DNA from: Streptomyces sp. V1I1
GTDB lineage: Bacteria > Actinomycetota > Actinomycetes > Streptomycetales > Streptomycetaceae
Assembly: GCF_030817355.1 (NCBI RefSeq)
Contig: NZ_JAUSZH010000001.1
Location: forward strand, 7,539,001-7,603,000
Length of the DNA: 64,000 bases
Reading direction: 5' to 3'
The notes under the pieces are model-generated. The model saw only the letters and a list, made by a program, of their open reading frames with translations, had not been told where the DNA came from and did no database searches. The translations under genes were made by a program, and so were the position numbers. Shown here in pieces: positions 24,295 through 32,205 of the stretch (its first letter is position 1; each line of letters opens with the position of its first letter).

Positions 24295-25299
24295 TCACTC
24301 ATCCGGGCCGAGGCCGGGGAACGCCGGCCGCGCCCAGCGGGGCGGCAGCGGTGCCCCTGCCGACTTGGCGACACGCATGTCCACCTGCGTCGGCGGATGA
24401 TCGCCCGCCTCGCGCCCGGCGCACGCGACACGCAGCGCGGCGACGAACTCCAGGCAGCTGTCGTACCGGTCGTCGGGCGACTTGGCGAGCGCCTTCGCCA
24501 GTACGTCGTCGACTGAGGCCGGAATGTCGGGGCGCTGCTCGGTCAGGGGCGGCGGCGGATCGTACTGGTGTGCCCACAACAGCGCCATGTCGTCGTCGCG
24601 TTGGAAGGGCGGAGTCCCGGCCATGCTCTCGAACACGACGCAGCCGAGACTGTAGACGTCGCACCGGCCGTCCACCGGGCGGCCCGAAATCTGCTCCGGG
24701 GCGACGTAGTCGAGGGTGCCGACGAACTGGCCGGCCGTGGTGAACCCGGTCAACGACAGCGACTTCTTCGTCAGGCCGAAGTCCGTGAGGTAGACGTGCT
24801 CCGGGTGTTCGCTGTCGGTGCCGGCCGCGATGAGGATGTTGCCGGGTTTGACGTCCCGGTGCACCAGGTCGTGGTCGTGGGCGGCGTCGAGCGCGGACGC
24901 GACCTGCGAGGCGATCCGGCCCGTGACGCGTACCGAGAGGGGGCCCTCGCGGTCGAGCAGGGCGCGGAGGTCCTGACCGGCGACGAAGCGCATCGCGATG
25001 TAGAGGATGCCGTCGGTCTCGCCCGCCTCGAACACCGGCACGATGTGGGGGTGGTCGATGGCGGCGGCGACCCGGGACTCGTGGGTGAACCGCTTGCGGA
25101 AGGTGTCGTTGCGGGCGAGCTCGGGGGCGAGCAGCTTGAGGGCGACGGTGCGGTCCAGGCGGAGGTCCTTGGTGCGGTAGACGACGGCCATGCCACCGCG
25201 GCCGATCTCGCTCTCGACGAGGTAGCCCGCGATCTGCTTCCCGAGCAGTTCGGACGGCCTCCCGGCGGGCAGGCTGGTATCGCGCGGAACGCGGACCAT
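24295..25299 (-). CDS. Serine/threonine protein kinase (Hanks type, no membrane anchor)
   Basis: A 334-residue kinase. All core motifs are intact: Gly-rich loop IGRGGMAVVYR (about 32-42), VALKLL lysine, the HRDVKPGNIL catalytic loop, DFGLTK metal site, and the APEQI segment with SLGCVVFESMAGTPPF after it. The domain ends near residue 280 and only a short tail follows, so there is no PASTA or transmembrane extension; it is cytoplasmic. Its ATG overlaps the upstream stop (TGATG), coupling it to the SH3-like protein and the FHA-ABC transporter. FHA domains bind phosphothreonine, so the transporter is the most likely substrate or docking partner. Confidence 0.93.
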   Translation of the reverse strand: MVRVPRDTSLPAGRPSELLGKQIAGYLVESEIGRGGMAVVYRTKDLRLDRTVALKLLAPELARNDTFRKRFTHESRVAAAIDHPHIVPVFEAGETDGILYIAMRFVAGQDLRALLDREGPLSVRVTGRIASQVASALDAAHDHDLVHRDVKPGNILIAAGTDSEHPEHVYLTDFGLTKKSLSLTGFTTAGQFVGTLDYVAPEQISGRPVDGRCDVYSLGCVVFESMAGTPPFQRDDDMALLWAHQYDPPPPLTEQRPDIPASVDDVLAKALAKSPDDRYDSCLEFVAALRVACAGREAGDHPPTQVDMRVAKSAGAPLPPRWARPAFPGLGPDE

Positions 25300-25952
25300 C
25301 AGACGTCACTGCCGGGCCGGTCCGCACCGGCCGCCCGGTCCGGGTCGACGACCCTCGTCGCCCCCGCGCCCGCTGTTCCGCCAGGCTCCGGCGGGTCCGT
25401 CCCCGGCCCCTCCGTGCCGGGTACTTCTTCCCCGGCCACCCCATTCGGTTCCGGCGGCCCGGTCCCGGCCGGGCCCGGCGGCGCCGCGTACGTGCTCAGG
25501 TGCGTCCCGTCGCAGTACACCCACCGCTCGTGCTCCGCGTCGTACAGCCACACCGACTCGCCGTCCACGACCATCCCCACCCGCAGCCCCTGCGTACTGC
25601 GGCGGAACGCCTCGCCGTCCGCCCGGCCGGCCGCCAGGTCCTCCGCCGCGCGGCGGTACTGGTCCAGCGACTCCTCGGCGCGGGCCAGCAGCGGGCGCGG
25701 GTCCGCCGTGCGGGACAGTGGCTGTCCGGCCGCCGGGGGCTCCTGCGGTACGGAGACCAGCAGGCGGCTGTCGACCCACGCCGACCAGCCGTTCGCGCAG
25801 ACGATTCGGGCCCAGTCCCCGCGCCGGTCGACCAGCTGGACCGGAAGCAGCGGGTCGAGTGGTTCGGTCGGCCGGGACACGTCCGGTGCCTCCCAGGCGG
25901 GCAGCCCGTCCTGAGGGACGACATGTGTCGGGTGGAAGTCCTCGATCGTCAT
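25299..25952 (-). CDS. SH3-like/hypothetical protein in kinase-transporter operon
   Basis: A 217-residue protein without signal peptide. The first 75 residues (GLPAWEAPDVSRP, VQLVDRRGDWARIVCANGWSAWVD) resemble a bacterial SH3-type domain. A helical stretch (PLLARAEESLDQYRRAAEDL) and a small beta domain (VGMVVDGESVWLYDAEHERW) follow, then a disordered Pro/Gly/Thr-rich C-terminus of 65 residues that could be phosphorylated. It lies 14 bp after the FHA-ABC gene and overlaps the kinase start. It is a candidate adaptor between the two; no function is known. Confidence 0.75.
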   Translation of the reverse strand: MTIEDFHPTHVVPQDGLPAWEAPDVSRPTEPLDPLLPVQLVDRRGDWARIVCANGWSAWVDSRLLVSVPQEPPAAGQPLSRTADPRPLLARAEESLDQYRRAAEDLAAGRADGEAFRRSTQGLRVGMVVDGESVWLYDAEHERWVYCDGTHLSTYAAPPGPAGTGPPEPNGVAGEEVPGTEGPGTDPPEPGGTAGAGATRVVDPDRAAGADRPGSDV

Positions 25953-25966
25953 CGGCGGTCCCGTCC

Positions 25967-28321
25967 CTACTTCCGCATGATGGCGGGTTCATGGCGGCGC
26001 AGGAGCTTCGCGACCGCATACCCGAAGACGACGCAGAGGACCACAAGCATTCCCATGTTGAGCAGCCACACGCCCGCCGAGTGCTCGAAGAGCGGGTCCG
26101 CCGTCAGTTTGCCCGGTACGATCCTGGCCAGCCCGATCGTCCCAGCCATCGCTCCCAGCGCCCACCGGGACGGGATCAGCCACGCCAGCTGCTCGACGCC
26201 GGGAACGCCGTCCAGCTTCAACAGCGCCCCGCAGAACACGACCTGGATGATGGCGAGGAGTACCAGCAGCGGCATGGTGACCTCCTCCTTGCGCACCAGC
26301 GCGGACACCAGCAGGCCGAGCATCATCCCCGTGAACGACAGCACCGCCACAGCCAGGGTGATCTCCACCAGCGGCGGCATCAGCACGCCTTCACCGTCCG
26401 GGGCGTTCAGGTCGACGCCGACGAGCCCGACGAGGGTCAGCACGACCGCCTGCAGCACCGTGATCGTGCCGAGCACCACGACCTTGGACATCAGATACGC
26501 GGACCGGGACAGCCCGACAGCCCGCTCCCGCCGGTAGATCACCCGCTCCTTGACCAGCTCGCGCACGGCGTTGGCGGCGCCTGTCAGGACGCCGCCCACA
26601 CACAGGATGAGCAGGGCGTTCATCGCCGTCTCCTGGGTGAGCCGGCTGCCGGCCAGGGCGCGGGCCATCGCGCCCATCACGAACGGCAGTGCGATCATGA
26701 TGACCAGGAAGGTCCGGTCGGCGCTCAGCGCGGCCGCATACCGCCGGACCAGCGTCCGCAGCTGCGCCCCCCAGCTCTGCGCCTTCGGCGGCGGCGCGAT
26801 GAAACCGTCCGCCGCGGCTTGCGGCAGGCGCGGCTGAGCGGTGGAGTTCGCGATGTACTGCCGGTGGAAGGGGGACTCGCGGTACGTCCCCGCCCAGTCC
26901 CGGCCCCGGTCGTTCTCGAAGGCCTCGAACGCCTCCGGCCACTGCTCGAAGCCGAAGAAGGCGAGGGCGTCGTCCGGCGGCCCGTAGTACGCGATCCTGC
27001 CGCCCGGCGCGAGCACCAGCAGCCGGTCGCACACATCGAGGCTGAGCACGCTGTGCGTGACGACGATGACCGTACGGCCGTCGTCGGCGAGGCCGCGGAG
27101 CATATGCATGACCGAGCGGTCCATGCCGGGGTCGAGCCCGGAGGTCGGCTCGTCGAGGAAGAGGAGCGACGGTTTCGTCAGCAGTTCCAGGGCCACGCTG
27201 ACCCGCTTGCGCTGGCCGCCCGACAGGCTGTGGATGGGCTGGGTGGCCCGCTGCTCGAGGCCGAGTTCACGCACCACTTCGGCCACCCGGTCGTGGCGTT
27301 CGGTCTTCGCGGTGTCCTGCGGAAAGCGCAGCTCGGCCGCGTATCCAAGGGCCCGGCGCACAGTCAGCTGCGAGTGCAGGATGTCGTCCTGCGGTACGAG
27401 GCCGATGCGCTGGCGCAGCTCCGCGTAGTCGTGGTAGAGGTCGCGGCCGTCGTAGAGGACGGTGCCCTGGTCGGCGGGGTGCAGCCCGGTCAGCGCGTTG
27501 AGGAGCGTGGACTTGCCGGCGCCGCTGGGCCCCACCACGGCGAGCAGACACTTCTCCCCGACGGGGAACGAGACATGGTCGAGCAGGGTCTTACGGCCGC
27601 GGTCCACCGCGACAGCCAGGTCCTGGACGTCGAGCGCGACATCGCCGGTGTCGACGTACTCCTGGAGCTGGTCGCCGACGAGACAGAACGCCGAGTGGCC
27701 GATACCGACGATGTCGCCGGGGGAGACGAGGGCCTGGTCGACCGGCCGGCCGTTGAGGAAGGTGCCGTTGTGAGAGCCGAGGTCGACGATCTCGTAGGTG
27801 TCGTCCGGGAGCGCTCGCAGCTCCGCGTGCTGCCGCGAGACGACGAGTTCGTCGATGACCAGGTCGTTGTCGGGTCCGCGCCCGATGCGTACGGTGCGGG
27901 CCGACAGCGGACGTACGTTGGTCGGCTGCCGGAAGGTGCCGGTCGCCGACGGCATGGAGACGGCCGACGGACGGCCAGGCGCCTGCGCGGCGGGCGGCGG
28001 GTTCCGGTCGACGAGAACGGCACGCGGGCCGTCGTCCGGATTGCCGAACCGGATGACGGTGCCGGGGACGACCCCCCATTCGTGGATCCTCCTGCCATCG
28101 GCGTACGTGCCGTTCGTGCTGTCCTCGTCCTCGATCGTCCAGTGGTCGGCCCCGGGCCGCAGCACCGCGTGGTGCCAGGACACCCGGGCGTCGTCGATGA
28201 CGATGTCGCTCAAGGGGTCGCGCCCGACGTGATAGTCCCGGCTCGGGCTCATCACCATGGAGCCCGCATCGGTTTCGAGGACGAGCTCGGGCGCAGTCGG
28301 CGCGACAGGCCGCTCTCCCAT
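25967..28321 (-). CDS. ABC transporter (ABCG-type) with two N-terminal FHA domains
   Basis: A 784-residue fusion. FHA 1 lies at about 28-85 (VGRDPLSDIVIDD, VSWHHAVL, DSTNGTY), FHA 2 at about 145-200 (IGRGPDNDLVIDE, VSRQHAEL, GSHNGTFLNG). The ATPase domain follows, with Walker A GPSGAGKST (about 263), signature LSGGQRKR (about 363) and Walker B LLFLDEPTSGLDPG. The last 280 residues carry six membrane helices of the ABC2 type. The order ATPase-membrane is that of ABCG half-transporters, so it should dimerise. Both FHA domains keep the Arg, Ser and Asn phosphothreonine contacts. The start codon is preceded by a -10 box at leaderless spacing. It heads the operon with the SH3-like protein and kinase. 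Confidence 0.93.
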   Translation of the reverse strand: MGERPVAPTAPELVLETDAGSMVMSPSRDYHVGRDPLSDIVIDDARVSWHHAVLRPGADHWTIEDEDSTNGTYADGRRIHEWGVVPGTVIRFGNPDDGPRAVLVDRNPPPAAQAPGRPSAVSMPSATGTFRQPTNVRPLSARTVRIGRGPDNDLVIDELVVSRQHAELRALPDDTYEIVDLGSHNGTFLNGRPVDQALVSPGDIVGIGHSAFCLVGDQLQEYVDTGDVALDVQDLAVAVDRGRKTLLDHVSFPVGEKCLLAVVGPSGAGKSTLLNALTGLHPADQGTVLYDGRDLYHDYAELRQRIGLVPQDDILHSQLTVRRALGYAAELRFPQDTAKTERHDRVAEVVRELGLEQRATQPIHSLSGGQRKRVSVALELLTKPSLLFLDEPTSGLDPGMDRSVMHMLRGLADDGRTVIVVTHSVLSLDVCDRLLVLAPGGRIAYYGPPDDALAFFGFEQWPEAFEAFENDRGRDWAGTYRESPFHRQYIANSTAQPRLPQAAADGFIAPPPKAQSWGAQLRTLVRRYAAALSADRTFLVIMIALPFVMGAMARALAGSRLTQETAMNALLILCVGGVLTGAANAVRELVKERVIYRRERAVGLSRSAYLMSKVVVLGTITVLQAVVLTLVGLVGVDLNAPDGEGVLMPPLVEITLAVAVLSFTGMMLGLLVSALVRKEEVTMPLLVLLAIIQVVFCGALLKLDGVPGVEQLAWLIPSRWALGAMAGTIGLARIVPGKLTADPLFEHSAGVWLLNMGMLVVLCVVFGYAVAKLLRRHEPAIMRK

Positions 28322-28327
28322 GGTCGG

Positions 28328-28333
28328 ATTCTA
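28328..28333 (-). promoter_or_regulatory. -10 element of a probable leaderless promoter
   Basis: TAGAAT on the minus strand ends six bases before the ATG of the FHA-ABC gene and no ribosome-binding site exists in between. Transcription would start at the A of the ATG. No good TTGACA-like -35 is visible. Confidence 0.55.
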
Positions 28334-28383
28334 GCGATTTGGCCGTATCTGTGCCCGACCTGCGCCCGCTGGGCCGTGCCCGC

Positions 28384-29223
28384 TCATGCCGGGCGGGGCC
28401 GGGGGCGGGACTGGTACAGCTGGGTGTGGTAGCGGCCTTCCGTCTCAAGCCCGGTGGGGTCGTAACCCGTGCCAAGGGTCTGTTCGACGGCGCTGCGCTG
28501 TTCCGCCGGGCCGGTGAACAGCCGCTGCGGATAGGTCCGCGAGTAGTCCGTCCGGGTGACCAGGCCGTAGTCGGCAAGGCTGGTGATCACCGATTGGTAC
28601 GGGACTGTGCGCAGCACAAACGCGGTCACCCAGACCGGGACCCGGGCACACTCCAGAAGGGCCTCGAAGGTGCGGTGGGTGATGTAGCCGATGCCTCCGG
28701 TGACCGTGATCAGTCCGGCGCCCGCGACGGCGCGCCGCAGCTGCGGTCCTGGCGAGTGGCGCTCCAGGTTCTCGGCGTAGGCGTCGTCGAGCAGTCCGAC
28801 TGCCAGGGCGTAGCTGACGGCCCGGTCGGCGGCGTCGAGACCGATGACCGGGGTCGCGTCGGCGCGGCGCCGTGAAGCGTAGAACTCCTTGTCGACGCCG
28901 ATGAGTTCCTCGGTCGTGAGGGCTTCCGTCTCGGGGCTGGTGTAGTGCGCGTACAGCTCGGCGAGCGTGAGGTGGTGGTTGAGCAGCGCGGCGTTGATCC
29001 CGTACGAGCAGCACAGGTCGAGGACGGTGACGGGGCCGTCCGCGGCCCCGTGGGCGGCGGCCCGGTCGGCGCGGGTTCGGCGGAAGACGTCCTGCGCGTG
29101 GTGCGGGATCTCGTACTCCAGCGGGGCGAGCCGGCGGAAGTAGACGCGGGGGTCGGGCTCGTTGTAGATGTCGTCGAACCGGCTTTTGCCTGGTGTGGTG
29201 GCACTGGTCAGACCTCGGGTCAT
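28384..29223 (-). CDS. SAM-dependent methyltransferase-like protein
   Basis: A 279-residue class I methyltransferase-like protein. Motif I is seen as VTVLDLCCSYGINAALL (about residues 66-82), followed by acidic loop VIGLDAADRAVSYAL and GGIGYITHRTFEALL. It starts with GKSRFDDIYNEPDPRVYFRRL, typical of a conserved actinobacterial group. The Gly-rich motif is unusual (CCSYG for GxGxG), so SAM binding is probable but not certain. GGAGG lies eight bases before the ATG. It stands alone upstream of the FHA-ABC operon. The substrate is unknown. Confidence 0.8.
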   Translation of the reverse strand: MTRGLTSATTPGKSRFDDIYNEPDPRVYFRRLAPLEYEIPHHAQDVFRRTRADRAAAHGAADGPVTVLDLCCSYGINAALLNHHLTLAELYAHYTSPETEALTTEELIGVDKEFYASRRRADATPVIGLDAADRAVSYALAVGLLDDAYAENLERHSPGPQLRRAVAGAGLITVTGGIGYITHRTFEALLECARVPVWVTAFVLRTVPYQSVITSLADYGLVTRTDYSRTYPQRLFTGPAEQRSAVEQTLGTGYDPTGLETEGRYHTQLYQSRPRPRPA

Positions 29224-29449
29224 GGTGCGTACCTCCGCTGGCCGGGGACAGGTCTACGCCTGTCTAGCTCTAGCGGAGCGGCGCCGCGGGCCGGTAGGGC
29301 GCGGGTGTGGAACCGGCCACGTGTGATCCGTGCCGGGGCGACCGGGGACAGGCCTCTCGTGAGCGACCTGCCGCGCGCGGTGAACACTCCGCCGTGCGAA
29401 ATCGTAATACACGGCAGGCTGCCGAGCCCGCCAAGGAGGTCTGCCGCGG

Positions 29450-30259
29450 ATGACTGCCCATCGCATTGCCGCCACCGCCACCGCCACCGCTGCCGTTGCC
29501 GTCGCGCTCACGGTCGCGGCCGCCGGGACCGCGCAGGCCCACGGCGCGCCGACCGACCCCGTCAGCCGGGTCGTCGCCTGCGGTCCCGAGGGGGTGCAGC
29601 GCGATTCCGCGGTCTGCCGGGCCGCCGTCGCCGCGAACGGGGGAGTGGCGTTCGACGAGTGGGACAACCTGCGGGTGGCCGATGTCCGGGGCAGAGACCG
29701 GGAGCTCATACCGGACGGACAGCTGTGCAGCGCGGGCCTCGATGCGTACAAGGGCCTGGACATCGCCCGCGAGGACTGGCCGGCGACGACCCTGACGGCC
29801 GGCGCCCGGTTCACTCTCACCTATCTGTCGACCATCCCGCACAAGGGAACGTTCCACCTGTACCTCACCAAGGCGGGCCACGATCCGACCGTGCCACTGC
29901 GCTGGGACGATCTGACCCCGCAACCCATCGCCACGGCCACCGACCCCCGGCTCGTGGACGGTGCGTACCGGATCTCCGGGCGGCTCCCGGGGGGACTGAC
30001 AGGCCGCCATGTGCTCTATACGGTCTGGCGGAACTCGGATACCCCGGACACCTACTACTCCTGCTCCGACCTGGTGCTGACAGGCGACTCGGCAGAGCCG
30101 CCGCAGCCAGGCGGCGAGCCCGCCGAGCGGCAGGCCGCGGCATCCGCTGAGCGCACTGAGGACAAGCAGGCCGTCCTGGTCGGCGGGGTGGCCGCGCTGC
30201 TCGGGCTGTTCGCGGTGGCCGCATCCGCGCTGGTCCGGCGCCGCGCCCGGCGACAGTAG
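29450..30259 (+). CDS. AA10 lytic polysaccharide monooxygenase with C-terminal membrane anchor
   Basis: A 269-residue exported copper enzyme. Signal cleavage after AQA leaves His31 as the mature N-terminus ([10 protein letters not shown]), the first histidine-brace ligand. The second His is in [17 protein letters not shown] (about residue 130). The AA10 domain ends near 212 and is followed by a Pro/Glu linker, a hydrophobic helix ([21 protein letters not shown]) and a basic tail VRRRARRQ, so the protein should remain cell-attached. AA10 enzymes oxidatively cleave chitin or cellulose. AAGGAGG lies about ten bases before the ATG. It is divergent from the methyltransferase gene. Confidence 0.92.
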   Translation: MTAHRIAATATATAAVAVALTVAAAGTAQAHGAPTDPVSRVVACGPEGVQRDSAVCRAAVAANGGVAFDEWDNLRVADVRGRDRELIPDGQLCSAGLDAYKGLDIAREDWPATTLTAGARFTLTYLSTIPHKGTFHLYLTKAGHDPTVPLRWDDLTPQPIATATDPRLVDGAYRISGRLPGGLTGRHVLYTVWRNSDTPDTYYSCSDLVLTGDSAEPPQPGGEPAERQAAASAERTEDKQAVLVGGVAALLGLFAVAASALVRRRARRQ

Positions 30260-30399
30260 GCCAGCTGTCGCACAGTGCGACCGCCTGGAGTGGCTGCGGG
30301 CATGGGCCGGGACGACGGCGGGGATGCCGCCGGGCACAGGGCGGGAGGACGGCGGGAATGCCGCCGGGATCCGTGCGGTTACATCACCAGGCGCTGACG

Positions 30400-30414
30400 T
30401 GAACGCGACATTCA
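30400..30414. promoter_or_regulatory. Probable Zur box upstream of rpmG/rpmE paralogues
   Basis: TGAACGCGACATTCA is an interrupted palindrome with TGAA/TTCA arms. It matches about 10 of 15 positions of the actinobacterial Zur consensus as I recall it (TGAAAATGATTTTCA). It sits 42 bp upstream of the zinc-independent L33 gene, where zinc-bound Zur would repress. Confidence 0.65.
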
Positions 30415-30455
30415 CTCCCACCTCCGGTGGGCTTGTGAGGCGCCGGGAGGAACGC

Positions 30456-30620
30456 ATGGCACGCAGTAATACCCGTCCCGTCATAACCCTGCGGTCGTCC
30501 GCCGGGACCGGCCAGACGTACGTGACGCGCAAGAGCCGCCTGAACAACCCCGACCGGCTGCTGCTGCGCAAGTTCGACCCCGTTCTCGGCGAGCACGTTC
30601 TGTTCCGCGAGGAACGCTGA
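30456..30620 (+). CDS. rpmG: 50S ribosomal protein L33, zinc-independent paralogue
   Basis: A 54-residue basic protein of the L33 family ([26 protein letters not shown], then [11 protein letters not shown]). It has no cysteine, so it lacks the zinc ribbon of the C+ form. Such C- paralogues replace the zinc-containing protein when zinc is scarce, which frees metal. GGGAGG precedes the ATG. A Zur-like box lies upstream and the L31 paralogue follows 46 bp later, matching known Zur-regulated ribosomal operons in Streptomyces. Confidence 0.95.
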   Translation: MARSNTRPVITLRSSAGTGQTYVTRKSRLNNPDRLLLRKFDPVLGEHVLFREER

Positions 30621-30666
30621 CCTGCCACCGGACACCAGCCGCCTCTGCATCGAGGAAGAAATCCGC

Positions 30667-30927
30667 ATGAAGCCTCGTATACACCCCGTCTCGCGCCCGG
30701 TCGTCTTCCGTGACCGCGCCGCTGACGCCGCCTTCCTGATCCACTCGACCGCGCAGTCCGCGCAGCGTGTGGAGTGGGAGGACGGCAACACCTACCCGGT
30801 GTTCGACGTCGAGATCTCCTCGGCGAGCCACCCCTTCTACACCGGAACCTCCCGGGTGCTGGACACGGCCGGCCGTGTGGAGCGCTTCGAGCGCCGCTAC
30901 GGCACCGCCGCACCGGCCCGGAGCTGA
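30667..30927 (+). CDS. rpmE2: 50S ribosomal protein L31 type B, zinc-independent paralogue
   Basis: An 86-residue L31 of type [17 protein letters not shown] at the start and [34 protein letters not shown] at the end, without the CxxC pair of zinc-binding L31. GAGGA precedes the ATG. It is co-transcribed with rpmG and ends in a strong terminator. The role is substitution for the zinc-binding L31 during zinc limitation, as established in Streptomyces and Bacillus. Confidence 0.95.
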   Translation: MKPRIHPVSRPVVFRDRAADAAFLIHSTAQSAQRVEWEDGNTYPVFDVEISSASHPFYTGTSRVLDTAGRVERFERRYGTAAPARS

Positions 30928-30943
30928 CCCGGTCGACCAGCCA

Positions 30944-30974
30944 GGCGCGGCCGCCCACGATGGGCGGCCGCGCC
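30944..30974 (+). terminator. Terminator of the rpmG-rpmE2 operon
   Basis: A perfect 14-bp stem (30944-30957 with 30961-30974) with a CGA loop starts 17 bases after the L31 stop. It is very GC-rich and is followed by a mildly T-rich stretch. Confidence 0.85.
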
Positions 30975-30994
30975 GTCGTGTTCCTGGCCGGATG

Positions 30995-31022
30995 CCGCAT
31001 GTCACGGTCCGCATGTCACGGT
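30995..31022 (+). repeat. Two exact 14-bp direct repeats upstream of the dehydrogenase
   Basis: CCGCATGTCACGGT occurs twice in direct succession, with four bases of a third copy. It lies 70-98 bp upstream of the next gene, between a terminator and the promoter region. It may be a tandem operator. Confidence 0.65.
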
Positions 31023-31092
31023 CCGCGGGAGACAGGGCGGGCTGATTGGCTGGCCCAGCGACAGCCAGCCACGACGGCGAGAGGCGATTCGA

Positions 31093-32070
31093 GTGACCTC
31101 ATCCACCGAACAGAGCGAAAGGGCGGACCGTCCCACGGTGGCGGTGCTCGGCACCGGCATCATGGGCGCCGCGATGGCACGCAACCTGTTCCGCAGCGGC
31201 CTGGCCGTCCGCGCCTGGAACCGTACGCGGGCCAAAGCGGAAGCGCTCGTAGCCGACGGGGCGTACTGTGCCGGATCGCCGGCCGATGCGGTCACCGGCG
31301 CGGACGTGGTTCTGACCATGCTCTACGACGGACCGCGCGTGCTCGCAACCATGCGAGAGGCGAGCGAGGCTCTCGCCCCCGGAGCGGTGTGGGCGCAGTC
31401 GACCACCGTCGGGGACGCCGCCACGGCCGAGCTGGCCGACTTCGCGCGGCAGCACGGCCTCACCTTTGTCGACGCACCCGTTCTCGGTACGAAGGAGCCC
31501 GCGGAAGCCGGGCAGTTGCTGGTACTGGCCGCGGGCCCGAAGAGTGCCCGCGCCACTCTTACGCCGGTCTTCGACGCCGTGGGCCAGCGCACCATATGGG
31601 TTGACGACGACGGCTCCACCGGGGCCGCCAGCAGGCTCAAGCTTGTTCTCAACAGCTGGGTCGGCGCTCTGACGCATGCCACGGGTGAGGCGATCGCCTT
31701 GGCGCGGGGCCTCGGCGTCGATCCGCAGGCCTTCCTCGACAGCGTGTCCGGCGGACCGCTGGACAGCGGGTACTTGCGGACCAAGTCCGCGGTAATCCTC
31801 AGTGGCGACTACACGCCGAGCTTTTCGGTCAAGAACGCGCTCAAGGACACACGGCTGATCGTCGACGCGGGGGAGCGGTCCGGACTACGGCTGGATGTCG
31901 CGCGGGCGGGAGTGGCGCGCTTCGAGCGAGTGGAGCGCCAGGGCCTGGGCGAACGCGACATGGCGGCCACGTATTTGGCGTCATTCGACGAAGGCCGAGA
32001 GCCTTCCCCGGACGGCCGGGACGGCCGGGACGCCCCGGACGGCCCGGATGGGGAGCCGCTGGACCGGTAG
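31093..32070 (+). CDS. NAD(P)-dependent beta-hydroxyacid dehydrogenase family oxidoreductase
   Basis: A 325-residue member of the 3-hydroxyisobutyrate/6-phosphogluconate dehydrogenase superfamily. The Rossmann motif is VLGTGIMGAAMARNL (about residues 18-32), with WNRTRAKAEAL at the cofactor-selecting strand (Arg at this position favours NADPH). The substrate motif DAPVLGTKEPAEAGQL and the catalytic-helix region ASRLKLVLNSWV (Lys conserved) follow. The last 20 residues are a disordered Asp/Gly/Arg tail. The GTG at 31093 has GAGAGG upstream. The natural substrate is uncertain: small hydroxyacids or imine-type reductions are both seen in the family. Confidence 0.88.
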   Translation: MTSSTEQSERADRPTVAVLGTGIMGAAMARNLFRSGLAVRAWNRTRAKAEALVADGAYCAGSPADAVTGADVVLTMLYDGPRVLATMREASEALAPGAVWAQSTTVGDAATAELADFARQHGLTFVDAPVLGTKEPAEAGQLLVLAAGPKSARATLTPVFDAVGQRTIWVDDDGSTGAASRLKLVLNSWVGALTHATGEAIALARGLGVDPQAFLDSVSGGPLDSGYLRTKSAVILSGDYTPSFSVKNALKDTRLIVDAGERSGLRLDVARAGVARFERVERQGLGERDMAATYLASFDEGREPSPDGRDGRDAPDGPDGEPLDR

Positions 32071-32205
32071 CCCAGCCGAGTGGTTGCCGACGTGCTCTTC
32101 CTGTCTCCCCGCTCACAAAGTCCAACGCGCGCCCTTCTGTTGCACTGGCCCCCTCTCGTAACGTCATCAGGTCTTGAAGTGGTCATGACGATGAAGAGGG
32201 TGTTC

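Noticed and set aside
25718..28432. 904-codon plus-strand frame over the FHA-ABC operon
   Set aside because: The minus strand has FHA, Walker and ABC2 motifs in order; the plus frame has none.
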